Part shown: one piece after another, positions 1-7,742 of the stretch
Layout: the number at the start of each line of letters is the position of its first letter
Position numbering within the stretch: position 1 is the first letter of the stretch
NCBI GenBank assembly: GCA_003447295.1
Contig: DLZQ01000029.1
Location: 1-13,349, forward strand
Direction: 5' to 3'
Source of the DNA: Lachnospiraceae bacterium
GTDB lineage: Bacteria; Bacillota; Clostridia; Lachnospirales; Lachnospiraceae
Length of the DNA: 13,349 nucleotides
Translations under genes and position numbers: made by a program
The notes under the pieces: generated by a model
Seen by the model: only the letters and a program-made list of their open reading frames with translations
Told to the model about the DNA's origin: nothing
Databases searched by the model: none

Positions 1-3
1 AAA

Positions 4-29
4 CCAGTAGCCCCAATGCGGGCCACTGG
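4..29. other. GC-rich hairpin at the left edge
   Basis: CCAGT (4-8) pairs with ACTGG (25-29). After an A/C mismatch, GCCC (10-13) pairs with GGGC (20-23), leaving a 6-nt loop. Base composition drops sharply from GC-rich to very AT-rich after about position 45, so this edge probably belongs to a neighbouring gene end or structured RNA cut by the window. On the minus strand the hairpin is followed by TTT, as in a terminator, but the tract runs off the window. A plus-strand frame open from the edge to a TAA at 49-51 could be a C-terminal coding fragment of about 16 residues. I cannot identify it, and only the hairpin itself is certain. Confidence 0.35.
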
Positions 30-49
30 GATTCGATAGCATTTCTTAA

Positions 50-65
50 TTAACTTTCAAGTTAA
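50..65. repeat. Short inverted repeat upstream of deoC
   Basis: TTAACTT (50-56) and AAGTTAA (59-65) form a perfect 7-nt inverted repeat with a 2-nt centre, lying about 15 nt upstream of the candidate -35 box for deoC. Its size and symmetry fit a dimeric repressor or activator operator. It is all A/T except one C/G pair per arm and sits in AT-rich DNA, so chance is a serious alternative. No regulator gene lies in the window. Confidence 0.25.
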
Positions 66-80
66 AATAAAACTTTAGTC

Positions 81-109
81 TTTATATTAAATGGGTTCTT
101 TGTTATAAT
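81..109 (+). promoter_or_regulatory. Candidate sigma-A promoter for deoC
   Basis: The -10 box TATAAT (104-109) is a perfect consensus match, with a TTTATA -35-like box at 81-86 and a 17-nt spacer. The predicted transcript would start near 116 and have a leader of about 58 nt before deoC. The -35 match is only 4/6 and the surroundings are AT-rich, so the -10 is the main evidence. Confidence 0.45.
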
Positions 110-173
110 AATCGCGGTTAGTATGTAATAACAAAATTATCAATTTAATAGATACATAGAAAAGGAGAAAAAT

Positions 174-839
174 ATGACAGCAAAAGAAATGCTTGGAAAG
201 GTGGATCATACGCAACTGAAGGCATTCGCTACCTGGGAGGATATTCAGAAGTTGTGCGATGAGGCAATCCAATATCATACCGCCAGTGTATGTGTGCCTC
301 CCTGTTATATTAAGAGAATCCATGACACCTATGGGGACAAGATCAATATCTGTACCGTAGTAGGATTCCCGTTAGGCTACAGCGTGACGGAAGCAAAGGT
401 GGCAGAAGTACGTAAGGCACTGGAAGATGGTTGTAACGAGATTGATATGGTAGTCAATATCAGTGATGTGAAGAACGGTCTGTTTGACAAGGTGGAAGAA
501 GAGATCCGAACACTGAAAAAAGAGTGTGGAGATCACATCCTCAAGGTTATCATTGAGACCTGCTATCTGACGGAGGAAGAGAAGATCGCCATGTGCAAGG
601 CAGTAACGGATGCAGGTGCGGACTTCATCAAGACTTCTACAGGATTCGGAACCGGCGGTGCCACGAAAGAAGATGTGGAACTGTTCAAAAAATATATTGG
701 CCCCAAGGTGAAGATCAAGGCGGCAGGCGGCGTGTCCAGCATGGAAGATCTGGAGATGTTCTTAGATCTTGGCTGTGACCGTATCGGTACCTCCAGAGCC
801 GTAGGTCTCTGTAAGGGCGAACTTACCGAAGGATATTAA
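174..839 (+). CDS. deoC: Deoxyribose-phosphate aldolase (DeoC)
   Basis: A 221-residue class I aldolase that reversibly splits 2-deoxyribose-5-phosphate into glyceraldehyde-3-phosphate and acetaldehyde, the last step of deoxynucleoside catabolism in the cytoplasm. The TIM-barrel family signature runs the full length: VDHTQLK near residue 10; NEIDMVVN with Asp91; FIKTSTGFGTGGAT with the Schiff-base Lys153; KIKAAGGVSS with the second active-site Lys182; and a C-terminal GCDRIGTSRAVG phosphate-binding stretch. Length is normal for the short bacterial form. The ATG is preceded by AAAGGAGAAAA at good spacing. No other deo or nucleoside phosphorylase gene lies next to it; the following gene is a peptidase 23 nt downstream, probably co-transcribed. 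The family assignment is firm; the operon link is inference. Confidence 0.95.
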   Translation: MTAKEMLGKVDHTQLKAFATWEDIQKLCDEAIQYHTASVCVPPCYIKRIHDTYGDKINICTVVGFPLGYSVTEAKVAEVRKALEDGCNEIDMVVNISDVKNGLFDKVEEEIRTLKKECGDHILKVIIETCYLTEEEKIAMCKAVTDAGADFIKTSTGFGTGGATKEDVELFKKYIGPKVKIKAAGGVSSMEDLEMFLDLGCDRIGTSRAVGLCKGELTEGY

Positions 840-862
840 GGCTTTTTGAAAGGAATAAAATA

Positions 863-2662
863 ATGGAAAACAAAGTGATTCAAGACAGACTTGCACTTCT
901 CAGAGCGAAGATGCAGGAGGAAGGCATTGATTTCTATATGATGCCTACAGCGGATTTTCATAACTCCGAATACGTAAACGACTATTTTAAAGTAAGAGAA
1001 TATTTCAGCAACTTTACCGGTTCCAACGGTACGCTGTTAGTATGGAAGGACGGCGCCGGACTGTGGACCGACGGCAGATATTTTATTCAGGCAGAGGCAG
1101 AATTGGAAGGGACAGGCGTAGAACTGTTCCGCATGTTGCAGGAAGGTGTTCCTACCATCGAAGAGTTCCTGGAGCAGAATATGCAGCAGGGTCAGACCTT
1201 AGGTTTCGACGGCAGAGTCATTGCAGTCATGGACGGTAAAAAATACGAAAAGGTACTGGCAAAGGCGCAGATTGGTATCGCTTATGAGAAAGATCTGGCA
1301 GACAGCATCTGGACGGACAGACCGGATTTCCCTGCAGGAAAAGTAACGGTATTGGACGAGAAAATTGCCGGCAAGAGCGTGGAAGAGAAACTCACACAGA
1401 CCAGAGAGAAGATGGCAAAGGACGGTGCCAATGCACTGCTTTTGACCAAACTGGACGATCTGATGTGGCTCTTCAATATCCGCGGCTGTGATGTGGAATG
1501 CAATCCGGTGGCAATGTCTTATGCCTATATCACGGAGGATACCGCTACATTATTTATCCAGCAGAAAGCATTGGATACGCAGGTGTCAGAATACCTTACA
1601 GCACATCACATCAATGTGAAGGAATACGACACGGTTGTAGATTTTTTGAAGTCACTTCCCGCAGGCAATGCAATCCTCGTGGATAACAGATATTGCAGTT
1701 ATACTTTATATAAGACACTGCAGAAGAACCAACAGCTGATCGAGGGTAAGAATCCCACCGAGCTGTTGAAGGCCATCAAGAATCCGGTGGAGCAGGCGAG
1801 AATGCAGGAGATTTTCCTGAAGGACAGCGTTGCGGTAACCAAATTCATCTACTGGCTGAAAACCCATGTGGGAAAAGAGAAGATCACCGAAGTGACCGCT
1901 GCAGACTATCTGGAACAGAAGAGAAGAGAGATTCCGGAATTTTTAGACCTGTCCTTCCCGACGATCGCAGGTTATAAGTCCAATGCAGCCATGATGCATT
2001 ACGAGGCAACACCGGAGAACTGTGCGACTCTGGAGCCGGAGGGAATGCTTTTAGTGGATTCCGGCGGACAGTATCTTGGCGGTACCACTGATGTAACCAG
2101 AACCATCGCATTGGGGCCTGTCTCCGATGAAATAAAAAAACATTATACCATGGTGGCTGCGGCAGTGATGCAGCTGACCCATGCCCACTGGCTCTACGGC
2201 TGTACCGGACGGAATCTGGATATTCTGGCAAGACAGCCTATCTGGGACATGGATATTGATTACCAGTGCGGCACCGGACATGGAGTGGGATACATTTTGA
2301 ACGTACACGAAGGTCCCCAGAACATGCGTTGGAGATTCACCGGTGGTATGGTGGAAGCCGTGTTCGAAGACGGCATGGACATCACCAATGAGCCCGGTAT
2401 CTACATCCAGGGCAGCCACGGTATTCGTATCGAGAACGTGATGCTGGCGAAAAACGATGTGAAGAACGAGTACGGTCAGTTCATGCATTTCGAGACTTTG
2501 ACCTGGGTGCCTATTGACAGAGAAGTCATTGACGAAAAGTATCTGAACGATACCCAGATAAAATATCTGCACGAGTATCAGAAGACCGTCTACGAGAAGA
2601 TTTCTCCTTATCTGAATGAGGAAGAAAAAGAATGGCTGGCGGCGGAAACCGGAGTGAAATAA
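863..2662 (+). CDS. Aminopeptidase P family protein (M24B, three-domain form)
   Basis: A 599-residue Xaa-Pro aminopeptidase-type metallopeptidase expected to remove N-terminal residues preceding proline, in the cytoplasm (no signal peptide). It has the long eukaryotic-XPNPEP1-like layout: two creatinase-type N-terminal domains (about 1-150 and 155-320) and a C-terminal pita-bread catalytic domain (about 325-560). All five dinuclear metal ligands are visible: Asp399 (in DSGGQY), Asp410 (in TTDVTRT), His473 (in GTGHGVG), Glu510 (in NEPGIYI) and Glu544 (in FETLTWVP). The NVHEGP motif after His473 is also typical. The start is supported by GAAAGGA at 848-854, 8 nt before ATG. It follows deoC by 23 nt without a terminator, so the two are probably one transcript. 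Exact substrate range cannot be read from sequence. Confidence 0.93.
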   Translation: MENKVIQDRLALLRAKMQEEGIDFYMMPTADFHNSEYVNDYFKVREYFSNFTGSNGTLLVWKDGAGLWTDGRYFIQAEAELEGTGVELFRMLQEGVPTIEEFLEQNMQQGQTLGFDGRVIAVMDGKKYEKVLAKAQIGIAYEKDLADSIWTDRPDFPAGKVTVLDEKIAGKSVEEKLTQTREKMAKDGANALLLTKLDDLMWLFNIRGCDVECNPVAMSYAYITEDTATLFIQQKALDTQVSEYLTAHHINVKEYDTVVDFLKSLPAGNAILVDNRYCSYTLYKTLQKNQQLIEGKNPTELLKAIKNPVEQARMQEIFLKDSVAVTKFIYWLKTHVGKEKITEVTAADYLEQKRREIPEFLDLSFPTIAGYKSNAAMMHYEATPENCATLEPEGMLLVDSGGQYLGGTTDVTRTIALGPVSDEIKKHYTMVAAAVMQLTHAHWLYGCTGRNLDILARQPIWDMDIDYQCGTGHGVGYILNVHEGPQNMRWRFTGGMVEAVFEDGMDITNEPGIYIQGSHGIRIENVMLAKNDVKNEYGQFMHFETLTWVPIDREVIDEKYLNDTQIKYLHEYQKTVYEKISPYLNEEEKEWLAAETGVK

Positions 2663-2700
2663 AAAGAATATAAAATCGGTATAAAATTTTTAACGGTTTC

Positions 2701-2729
2701 TTGACTTTTTTACTGGGTTTTGAGATAAT
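2701..2729 (+). promoter_or_regulatory. Sigma-A-type promoter of pckA
   Basis: TTGACT (2701-2706) and GATAAT (2724-2729) are separated by exactly 17 nt; each box matches 5 of 6 consensus bases. The predicted start is near 2736, giving a leader of about 56 nt. It lies in the 129-nt gap between the aminopeptidase P gene and pckA, so pckA is likely its own transcription unit. Confidence 0.7.
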
Positions 2730-2791
2730 ACACACGATGTGGCAGAAGATAAAGACACATATAAAGAATAAAGGAAAGAGGTTAATGTAAG

Positions 2792-4396
2792 ATGGCAGAG
2801 ATCAATTTAAGCAAGTACGGCATCACCGGAACCACAGAAATCGTTCACAATCCTTCTTATGAAGAATTATTCAAAGAAGAGATGAAGCCTGAACTGGAAG
2901 GCTACGAGAAAGGTCAGGAGACCGAACTCGGTGCGGTAAACGTTATGACCGGTATATATACAGGACGTTCTCCCAAAGATAAGTTCATCGTTGAAGATGA
3001 GAACTCCAAGAACACTGTATGGTGGACTTCCGATGAGTACAAGAACGACAACCATCGTATGTCTCAGGAAACATGGGCTGCTGTAAAGGATATCGCTAAG
3101 AAGGAGCTGTCCAACAAGAGACTGTTCGTTGTAGATGCATTCTGCGGCGCTAACAAGAACACCCGCATGGCTATCCGTTTTATCGTTGAGGTAGCTTGGC
3201 AGGCTCATTTCGTAACCAACATGTTTATCAAACCCACCGAGGAAGAGCTGAAGAACTTCGAGCCTGATTTCGTAGTTTACAACGCATCCAAGGCTAAGGT
3301 TGAGAATTACAAGGAGCTTGGTCTGAATTCCGAGACTTGTGTAGCTTTCAATATTACCAGCCGTGAGCAGGTTATTGTGAATACATGGTACGGCGGAGAG
3401 ATGAAGAAGGGTATGTTCTCCATGATGAACTACTTCCTGCCTCTGAAGGGTATCGCTTCCATGCACTGCTCCGCAAACACCGATATGAACGGTGAGAATA
3501 CCGCTATCTTCTTCGGTCTGTCCGGAACCGGTAAGACCACTCTGTCTACCGATCCTAAGCGTCTGCTGATCGGTGATGACGAGCACGGTTGGGATGACAA
3601 CGGCGTATTCAACTTCGAAGGTGGATGCTACGCTAAGGTTATCAACCTGGACAAGGATTCCGAGCCCGACATCTACAACGCAATCAAGAGAGATGCGCTG
3701 CTTGAGAACGTAACCGTTGATGCTAACGGCAAGATTGATTTCAACGATAAGACCGTTACCGAGAATACTCGTGTATCTTATCCTATCGACCATATTAAGA
3801 ATATTGTACGTCCTATTTCTTCCGCACCCGCAGCTAAGAACGTAATCTTCCTGTCTGCTGATGCATTCGGCGTACTGCCTCCCGTATCTATTCTGACTCC
3901 GGAACAGACCCAGTATTACTTCCTGTCCGGTTTCACAGCTAAGTTAGCTGGTACCGAGCGTGGTATTACCGAGCCTACCCCTACCTTCTCTGCTTGCTTC
4001 GGCCAGGCATTCCTGGAGCTGCATCCTACCAAGTATGCAGAAGAGCTGGTGAAGAAGATGGAGAAGAACGGTGCTAAGGCATACCTTGTAAACACCGGAT
4101 GGAACGGAACCGGCAAGCGTATCTCCATTAAGGATACCCGTGGTATCATTGATGCTATCCTGGATGGCGCGATCAAGACCGCTCCTACCAAGAAGATCCC
4201 TTACTTCGATTTCGAGGTTCCTACCGAGTTGACCGGTGTTGATACCGGAATTCTGGATCCCAGAGATACCTACGCTGATCCTTCCCAGTGGGAAGAGAAG
4301 GCAAAGGATCTGGCTCAGAGATTCATCAAGAACTTCGCTAAATACGAAGGAAATGATGCAGGTAAGGCTCTGGTTGCTGCTGGTCCTCAGCTGTAA
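2792..4396 (+). CDS. pckA: Phosphoenolpyruvate carboxykinase (ATP)
   Basis: A 534-residue enzyme that interconverts oxaloacetate plus ATP with PEP plus CO2 and ADP. In fermenting anaerobes it often runs in the carboxylating direction toward succinate; that direction is inference here. Active-site elements recalled from the E. coli enzyme are present: Arg59 in YTGRSPKDK, Lys206 in GGEMKKG, His225 in SMHCSAN, the P-loop GLSGTGKTT with Lys248, the metal-binding [10 protein letters not shown], and the adenine-binding [17 protein letters not shown]. Length and order match the ATP-type family without gaps. Codon use differs from its neighbours, with many GCT, GTT, GGT and CGT codons, as in a highly expressed gene. 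The SD is AGAGG near 2777-2781. An ATG-TAA start-stop pair lies one base upstream of the true start. It has its own promoter and terminator. Confidence 0.98.
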   Translation: MAEINLSKYGITGTTEIVHNPSYEELFKEEMKPELEGYEKGQETELGAVNVMTGIYTGRSPKDKFIVEDENSKNTVWWTSDEYKNDNHRMSQETWAAVKDIAKKELSNKRLFVVDAFCGANKNTRMAIRFIVEVAWQAHFVTNMFIKPTEEELKNFEPDFVVYNASKAKVENYKELGLNSETCVAFNITSREQVIVNTWYGGEMKKGMFSMMNYFLPLKGIASMHCSANTDMNGENTAIFFGLSGTGKTTLSTDPKRLLIGDDEHGWDDNGVFNFEGGCYAKVINLDKDSEPDIYNAIKRDALLENVTVDANGKIDFNDKTVTENTRVSYPIDHIKNIVRPISSAPAAKNVIFLSADAFGVLPPVSILTPEQTQYYFLSGFTAKLAGTERGITEPTPTFSACFGQAFLELHPTKYAEELVKKMEKNGAKAYLVNTGWNGTGKRISIKDTRGIIDAILDGAIKTAPTKKIPYFDFEVPTELTGVDTGILDPRDTYADPSQWEEKAKDLAQRFIKNFAKYEGNDAGKALVAAGPQL

Positions 4397-4425
4397 TCTT
4401 ACTTTACAGATAATTATGAAATACC

Positions 4426-4457
4426 AAAAGGCTGTCTCTTTGGAGGCAGCCTTTTTT
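4426..4457 (+). terminator. Rho-independent terminator of pckA
   Basis: AAAAGGCTG (4426-4434) pairs with CAGCCTTTT (4447-4455). The stem continues through T-G, C-G, T-A and C-G pairs to a four-base TTTG loop (4439-4442). Six T residues (4452-4457) follow the G/C stem. The stem starts 29 nt after the pckA stop. This is a strong intrinsic terminator and separates pckA from the 6S RNA gene. Confidence 0.9.
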
Positions 4458-4471
4458 GGTAAAAATTACAG

Positions 4472-4500
4472 TTGTAAAATAAAAGCAGAGTAGCTATAAT
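4472..4500 (+). promoter_or_regulatory. Promoter of the 6S RNA gene
   Basis: TTGTAA (4472-4477) and a perfect TATAAT (4495-4500) are 17 nt apart. The predicted start at about 4507 is just at the base of the closing stem of the RNA described next, so promoter and structure support each other. Confidence 0.75.
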
Positions 4501-4506
4501 ATACTT

Positions 4507-4697
4507 AACCTGAGATGTGCGATAACTCTTACCAGTTTTGAACCTACATTTACTTTAAACGGGATTCCTATATTGCCAAGTGGCTGTCAAGCCCTCACTC
4601 CGCAAGGAGGATTGGAAGGGAAGGCAAAAGGTTGGTTGCGGTTACCCACCTAGCATTGCTAGGAGTCAAAAGGTAAGAGGCGGCATTTTGGGGATAA
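4507..4697 (+). ncRNA. ssrS: 6S RNA (SsrS-type regulator of RNA polymerase)
   Basis: About 190 nt, the usual 6S size. 6S RNA mimics an open promoter and sequesters the housekeeping sigma holoenzyme. The 5' end (CCTGAGATGTGC from 4509) and the 3' end (GCGGCATTTTGGGG, ending 4693) pair in a long stem containing G-U pairs and resemble the ends of E. coli 6S RNA. The stem continues with a perfect 8-bp helix, CTCTTACC (4526-4533) with GGTAAGAG (4672-4679), then TTTTGA (4536-4541) with TCAAAA (4666-4671) beyond an AG bulge. The large central bubble follows, with a small hairpin CCTAGC-ATT-GCTAGG (4649-4663) on its 3' strand, as reported for 6S RNAs. The apical arm includes TTGCC/GGCAA (4574/4623) and ends in CTCC-GCAA-GGAG. 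Own promoter and terminator flank it. Open frames across the region are not credible genes. Structure, ends, size and context agree; the exact ends are estimates. Confidence 0.9.
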
Positions 4698-4707
4698 CAA
4701 TACAAAA

Positions 4708-4737
4708 GAGAGAGCAGTCCTTTGGGGCTGCTCTTTT
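4708..4737 (+). terminator. Terminator of the 6S RNA gene
   Basis: AGAGCAGTCC (4711-4720) pairs with GGGCTGCTCT (4725-4734) around a TTTG loop, and the base extends by weak pairs to 4708 and 4737. The T tract is only four residues before AAA, so termination may be incomplete. It stands 33 nt before the next gene. Confidence 0.8.
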
Positions 4738-4770
4738 AAAGTCAAAATATAAAAACAGGCGGGGGATCAT

Positions 4771-6762
4771 TTGAAGAAAAATTTAAAGAAAAACAGACTT
4801 CTTGAGAATTATTATAAACTTCCGAGAAGACAGAGAATACAGCTGAAGAAATACCTGTGTATCTTAGGTGTGGCATTTCTTCTTTTTTTGCTTTTCCTGA
4901 ATTTGTTACATAGCTGTGGCAGGGATGGCGTGGATACACCCGAGATACCGGAGACTTCACCCCAGCATATTCCGGTAGTACAGAACCTTAAAAATGTATG
5001 GATCACGGATGCAGAAGCTGACCGGATCACAATCTTCTGCGACGGAGAGAAGGAGACCTTTTTTCTGGCGGAAGAGACGGAAGGTTCAGATCCTTTTCCG
5101 GCACCGGAGCAGATGCGGGAACAGCTGGCGGATGTAGAACTTACAGATGAACTGGTGAGTGCGGTTATTCTGAAGACGGATAAGTTTACAGGAAGAGTGT
5201 TGTCAGCGGATGAAAACGGCATCGAGATCGAAGGCAGGGGCAGAATTCCTCTGGCAGAGGATTATAAAGGATACCGTTTGTATCGGGAGCTTACCATGTG
5301 CACGTTTGCGGATCTGACCTTTGGCTATGCCAATGCGGATTTTGTCCGGGAGAATGGCGTGATCTGCGGTATTCTTCAAGCCAGAGAAGCAAACATGGAA
5401 GACATCCGGGTGTTAATTAAGGCTTCGGATTATGCGGATATTCTGCATACAGAAGTAACACTGACGGCAGACAGCGATTTCCTGCTGCAATACGGAAGCG
5501 GGGAAAATACGCAGGAAGAATTGTTTTCCAAGGGAGACAAGATTACCATAGATATGGACAGTGAATATTTTGTAGGGGAGCGGATCAGTATAGTATCTAC
5601 GGTATTGACGGGAAGGATTCAGCTGCTTAGTGTAAACAGAAGCCAGGGAACACCTTCCTACCGAGGACATATCGAACTGCTCAGGACAGCAGAGGGCATC
5701 GCCGTGGTGAATGAGCTGCCACTGGAGGAATATCTCTTTAGTGTGGTGCCTAGTGAGATGCCGGCATCTTACCCGTTAGAAGCCCTGAAGGCGCAGGCAA
5801 TCTGTGCCCGAACCTATGCCTACGGACATATGCTCAAGGCAGGGTATCCCCGGTACGGAGCCCATGTGGACGACAGCACTTCCTATCAGGTCTATAACAA
5901 CATCACAGAGGCAGACAGCACGACTACGGCGGTAAAGGAAACCTACGGACAAATGATTTTCACGGACGAAGGCACTGTGGCGAACACCTATTATTATTCG
6001 ACATCCTGCGGTGTGGGAACTACAGCAAAAATATGGAAGACTGCGGAGGCGCAGATGCTTGATTATCTGAAAAGCAGCCGGCTGTGCCCGGAGAATTTGG
6101 CGCAGACGGATGACGGAGCGGTAGCTGCAGGCAGTACGGAGATTACCGCGGAAACAACTGCAGAGGGTCTGAGCGAAGAAGAGACTTTCCGGGATTTTAT
6201 TACCAAAACCCATGCAGAGGATTATGAAGCACAGGAAGGGTGGTACCGTTGGACATATACGGTAAAAGAGATTGATGTGGACCGGATGTTTGAGACCCTG
6301 AAGAAGCGTTATGAAGCCAACGGGAAGCTGATACTGACTTTGAAAGACGGTGACTACTGTAGTCAAGACATAAAAACCTTTTCAAAGGTTACGGATATCA
6401 CTATTATAAAACGGGGACCCGGCGGTGTGGCAGATGAATTGGTCATTGCCACAGACAAAGGAACCTACAAGATCATCTCTGAATATAATATCAGAGCAGT
6501 ACTATGCGATGGCGTGACCAGGGTGGTCAGACAGGACGGCAGTGAAGTGAGCATGCCAAATCTTCTGCCCAGTGCATTTTTTGTGATTGAACCTAGCCAT
6601 GACAAGAAAAATGTGGTAGGATATAACATTATCGGCGGTGGATTCGGCCATGGCGTGGGAATGAGCCAGAACGGTGCCAAAAACATGGCACTGCAGGGGC
6701 TTGGCGCGGAACAGATCCTTAACTTTTTCTATGAAGGATGCGAGATATGTTCAGAACAATAA
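4771..6762 (+). CDS. SpoIID/LytB-domain protein, membrane-anchored
   Basis: A 663-residue protein with a basic N-terminus and one hydrophobic segment (about 29-47), so most of it should lie outside the membrane. LLHSC at 45-49 loosely resembles a lipobox, but His at -2 is unusual. The SpoIID/LytB domain appears to span about 210-640: an IRVLIKAS start, PSEMPASYPLEALKAQ with Glu329 as the expected catalytic acid (SpoIID is a lytic transglycosylase acting on peptide-stripped glycan), STSCGVG (410-416), and GGGFGHGVGMSQNGA (622-636). It is nearly twice the length of B. subtilis SpoIID: there is an unrecognised region at about 50-205, and a Glu/Thr/Ala-rich stretch (about 440-490) between the two conserved blocks. 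The start is TTG, chosen because AGGCGGGGG (4758-4766) precedes it. It could be a sporulation enzyme or a vegetative paralogue. The 3' end overlaps the next gene. Confidence 0.88.
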   Translation: MKKNLKKNRLLENYYKLPRRQRIQLKKYLCILGVAFLLFLLFLNLLHSCGRDGVDTPEIPETSPQHIPVVQNLKNVWITDAEADRITIFCDGEKETFFLAEETEGSDPFPAPEQMREQLADVELTDELVSAVILKTDKFTGRVLSADENGIEIEGRGRIPLAEDYKGYRLYRELTMCTFADLTFGYANADFVRENGVICGILQAREANMEDIRVLIKASDYADILHTEVTLTADSDFLLQYGSGENTQEELFSKGDKITIDMDSEYFVGERISIVSTVLTGRIQLLSVNRSQGTPSYRGHIELLRTAEGIAVVNELPLEEYLFSVVPSEMPASYPLEALKAQAICARTYAYGHMLKAGYPRYGAHVDDSTSYQVYNNITEADSTTTAVKETYGQMIFTDEGTVANTYYYSTSCGVGTTAKIWKTAEAQMLDYLKSSRLCPENLAQTDDGAVAAGSTEITAETTAEGLSEEETFRDFITKTHAEDYEAQEGWYRWTYTVKEIDVDRMFETLKKRYEANGKLILTLKDGDYCSQDIKTFSKVTDITIIKRGPGGVADELVIATDKGTYKIISEYNIRAVLCDGVTRVVRQDGSEVSMPNLLPSAFFVIEPSHDKKNVVGYNIIGGGFGHGVGMSQNGAKNMALQGLGAEQILNFFYEGCEICSEQ

Positions 6763-7712
6763 TCAGCATCTGGCGGGATTTTTCCAGTCAGATGAAAAAA
6801 CAGAATATCAGTGCTTATGCATCGAGTACAGCCTTTTTCCTGTTTTTGTCGGTGATTCCGATGCTGATGGTAGTCTGTGCAGTGCTTCCTTATACCCCGG
6901 TGACGGAACAGAATCTGGTCACCGCGCTGACAGATGTGACACCGGATATTGCGGATGCAATGGTGGAGAGTCTTGTCGTGGATGTGTATGAGAGTTCTGT
7001 GGGAATCCTGCCGGTGGCTCTGATCGCCATGGTCTGGTCGGCGGCGAAGGGTGTCATGGCACTGATGCGGGGATTAAATGCGGTCAATGGCGTGGACGAG
7101 AAGCGTAATTACTTCGTGATCCGTTTTATTGCAAGCTTTTATACATTGATCATGCTTGTAGTGTTGATTTTGTCACTGTTTTTTATGGTATTTGGTAATC
7201 AGCTGGTGGATATTGCATTACACAGGATTCCGCAGCTTAAGATGTTTGTAAGTCTTCTGATGAATTTCCGCTTTCTGTTCGTATGGGCGGTGCTGATTCT
7301 TTTGTTTGGTCTGATTTATACATATATCCCGGACACAAAGCTGAAATTTACGGAACAGGTTCCGGGAGCCTGCTTTGCTGCGGTGGTATGGAGTGTATTT
7401 TCCTGGGGATTTTCCATGTATGTGTCTTATGGAAATGGATATAGTATTTACGGAAGTCTGACCATTATTGTGATTATTATGTTGTGGATGTATTTCTGCA
7501 TGTATATCATTTTGATCGGTGCTTACCTGAACCGTTATTTCCGTCCGGTGAACCGGGTGCTGGTAAATCATGCCAGCAGTAAGAGCGAACTGGCAAGAGA
7601 GAACCGCAGACGCATCCGGGAGATCAAGAAGATCCAGCGCAGAAAAAAACATTATACGGAGATCGACAGGGATCCTAAGGAGAAGGATGAAAATCTGACA
7701 GACAGGAATTGA
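6747..7712 (+). CDS. YihY/BrkB family integral membrane protein
   Basis: A 321-residue membrane protein with about six hydrophobic segments, the size and pattern of the YihY/BrkB family (formerly confused with RNase BN). Family features include an N-terminal NISAYASSTAFFLFLSVIP-like stretch, the LPVALIAMVWSAAKGV segment, a YIPDTKLKF loop and YGSLTIIVIIMLWMY near the last helices. The tail after about 270 is very basic and hydrophilic, probably cytoplasmic. The molecular function of the family is not settled. An ATG at 6738 is in frame, but the next ATG at 6747 has GAAGGA (6733-6738) at an 8-nt spacing, so I choose 6747. The start lies inside the end of the SpoIID-like gene (16-nt overlap), which implies translational coupling. 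Confidence 0.9.
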   Translation: MFRTIISIWRDFSSQMKKQNISAYASSTAFFLFLSVIPMLMVVCAVLPYTPVTEQNLVTALTDVTPDIADAMVESLVVDVYESSVGILPVALIAMVWSAAKGVMALMRGLNAVNGVDEKRNYFVIRFIASFYTLIMLVVLILSLFFMVFGNQLVDIALHRIPQLKMFVSLLMNFRFLFVWAVLILLFGLIYTYIPDTKLKFTEQVPGACFAAVVWSVFSWGFSMYVSYGNGYSIYGSLTIIVIIMLWMYFCMYIILIGAYLNRYFRPVNRVLVNHASSKSELARENRRRIREIKKIQRRKKHYTEIDRDPKEKDENLTDRN

Positions 7713-7737
7713 ACTGCGGACGCAAATGTAGTACACT
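7709..7737 (+). promoter_or_regulatory. Candidate promoter for the M18 peptidase–queA–pilZ–vanZ unit
   Basis: TTGAAC (7709-7714) and TACACT (7732-7737) are 17 nt apart, each matching 4 of 6 consensus bases. The -35 overlaps the stop codon of the YihY gene. The predicted start near 7743-7745 coincides with the base of the hairpin at 7743-7764. This is moderate evidence only. Confidence 0.35.
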
Positions 7738-7742
7738 GATAC

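Noticed and set aside
2051..2572. 173-codon antisense frame in the aminopeptidase P gene, and similar long antisense frames in queA (9689-10213) and the SpoIID-like gene (5776-6366)
   Set aside because: Each lies fully inside a gene with intact motifs in the sense frame; compositions are Cys/His/Gln/Ser-rich as expected for antisense shadows.
2663..2706. Weak hairpin after the aminopeptidase P gene as its terminator
   Set aside because: The possible pairing (AAATCG with CGGTTT) is mostly A-T and G-U with mismatches; it is not convincing as an intrinsic terminator.
2867..3793. 308-codon open frame antisense to pckA
   Set aside because: It mirrors the strongly biased codon use of pckA; no ribosome binding site or recognisable domain, while the sense frame is unmistakable PEP carboxykinase.
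4580..4774. Open frame of 64 codons between pckA and the SpoIID-like gene
   Set aside because: It lies almost entirely in the 6S RNA gene and its terminator, has no family resemblance and an Arg/Lys/Gly-rich composition typical of translated structured RNA.
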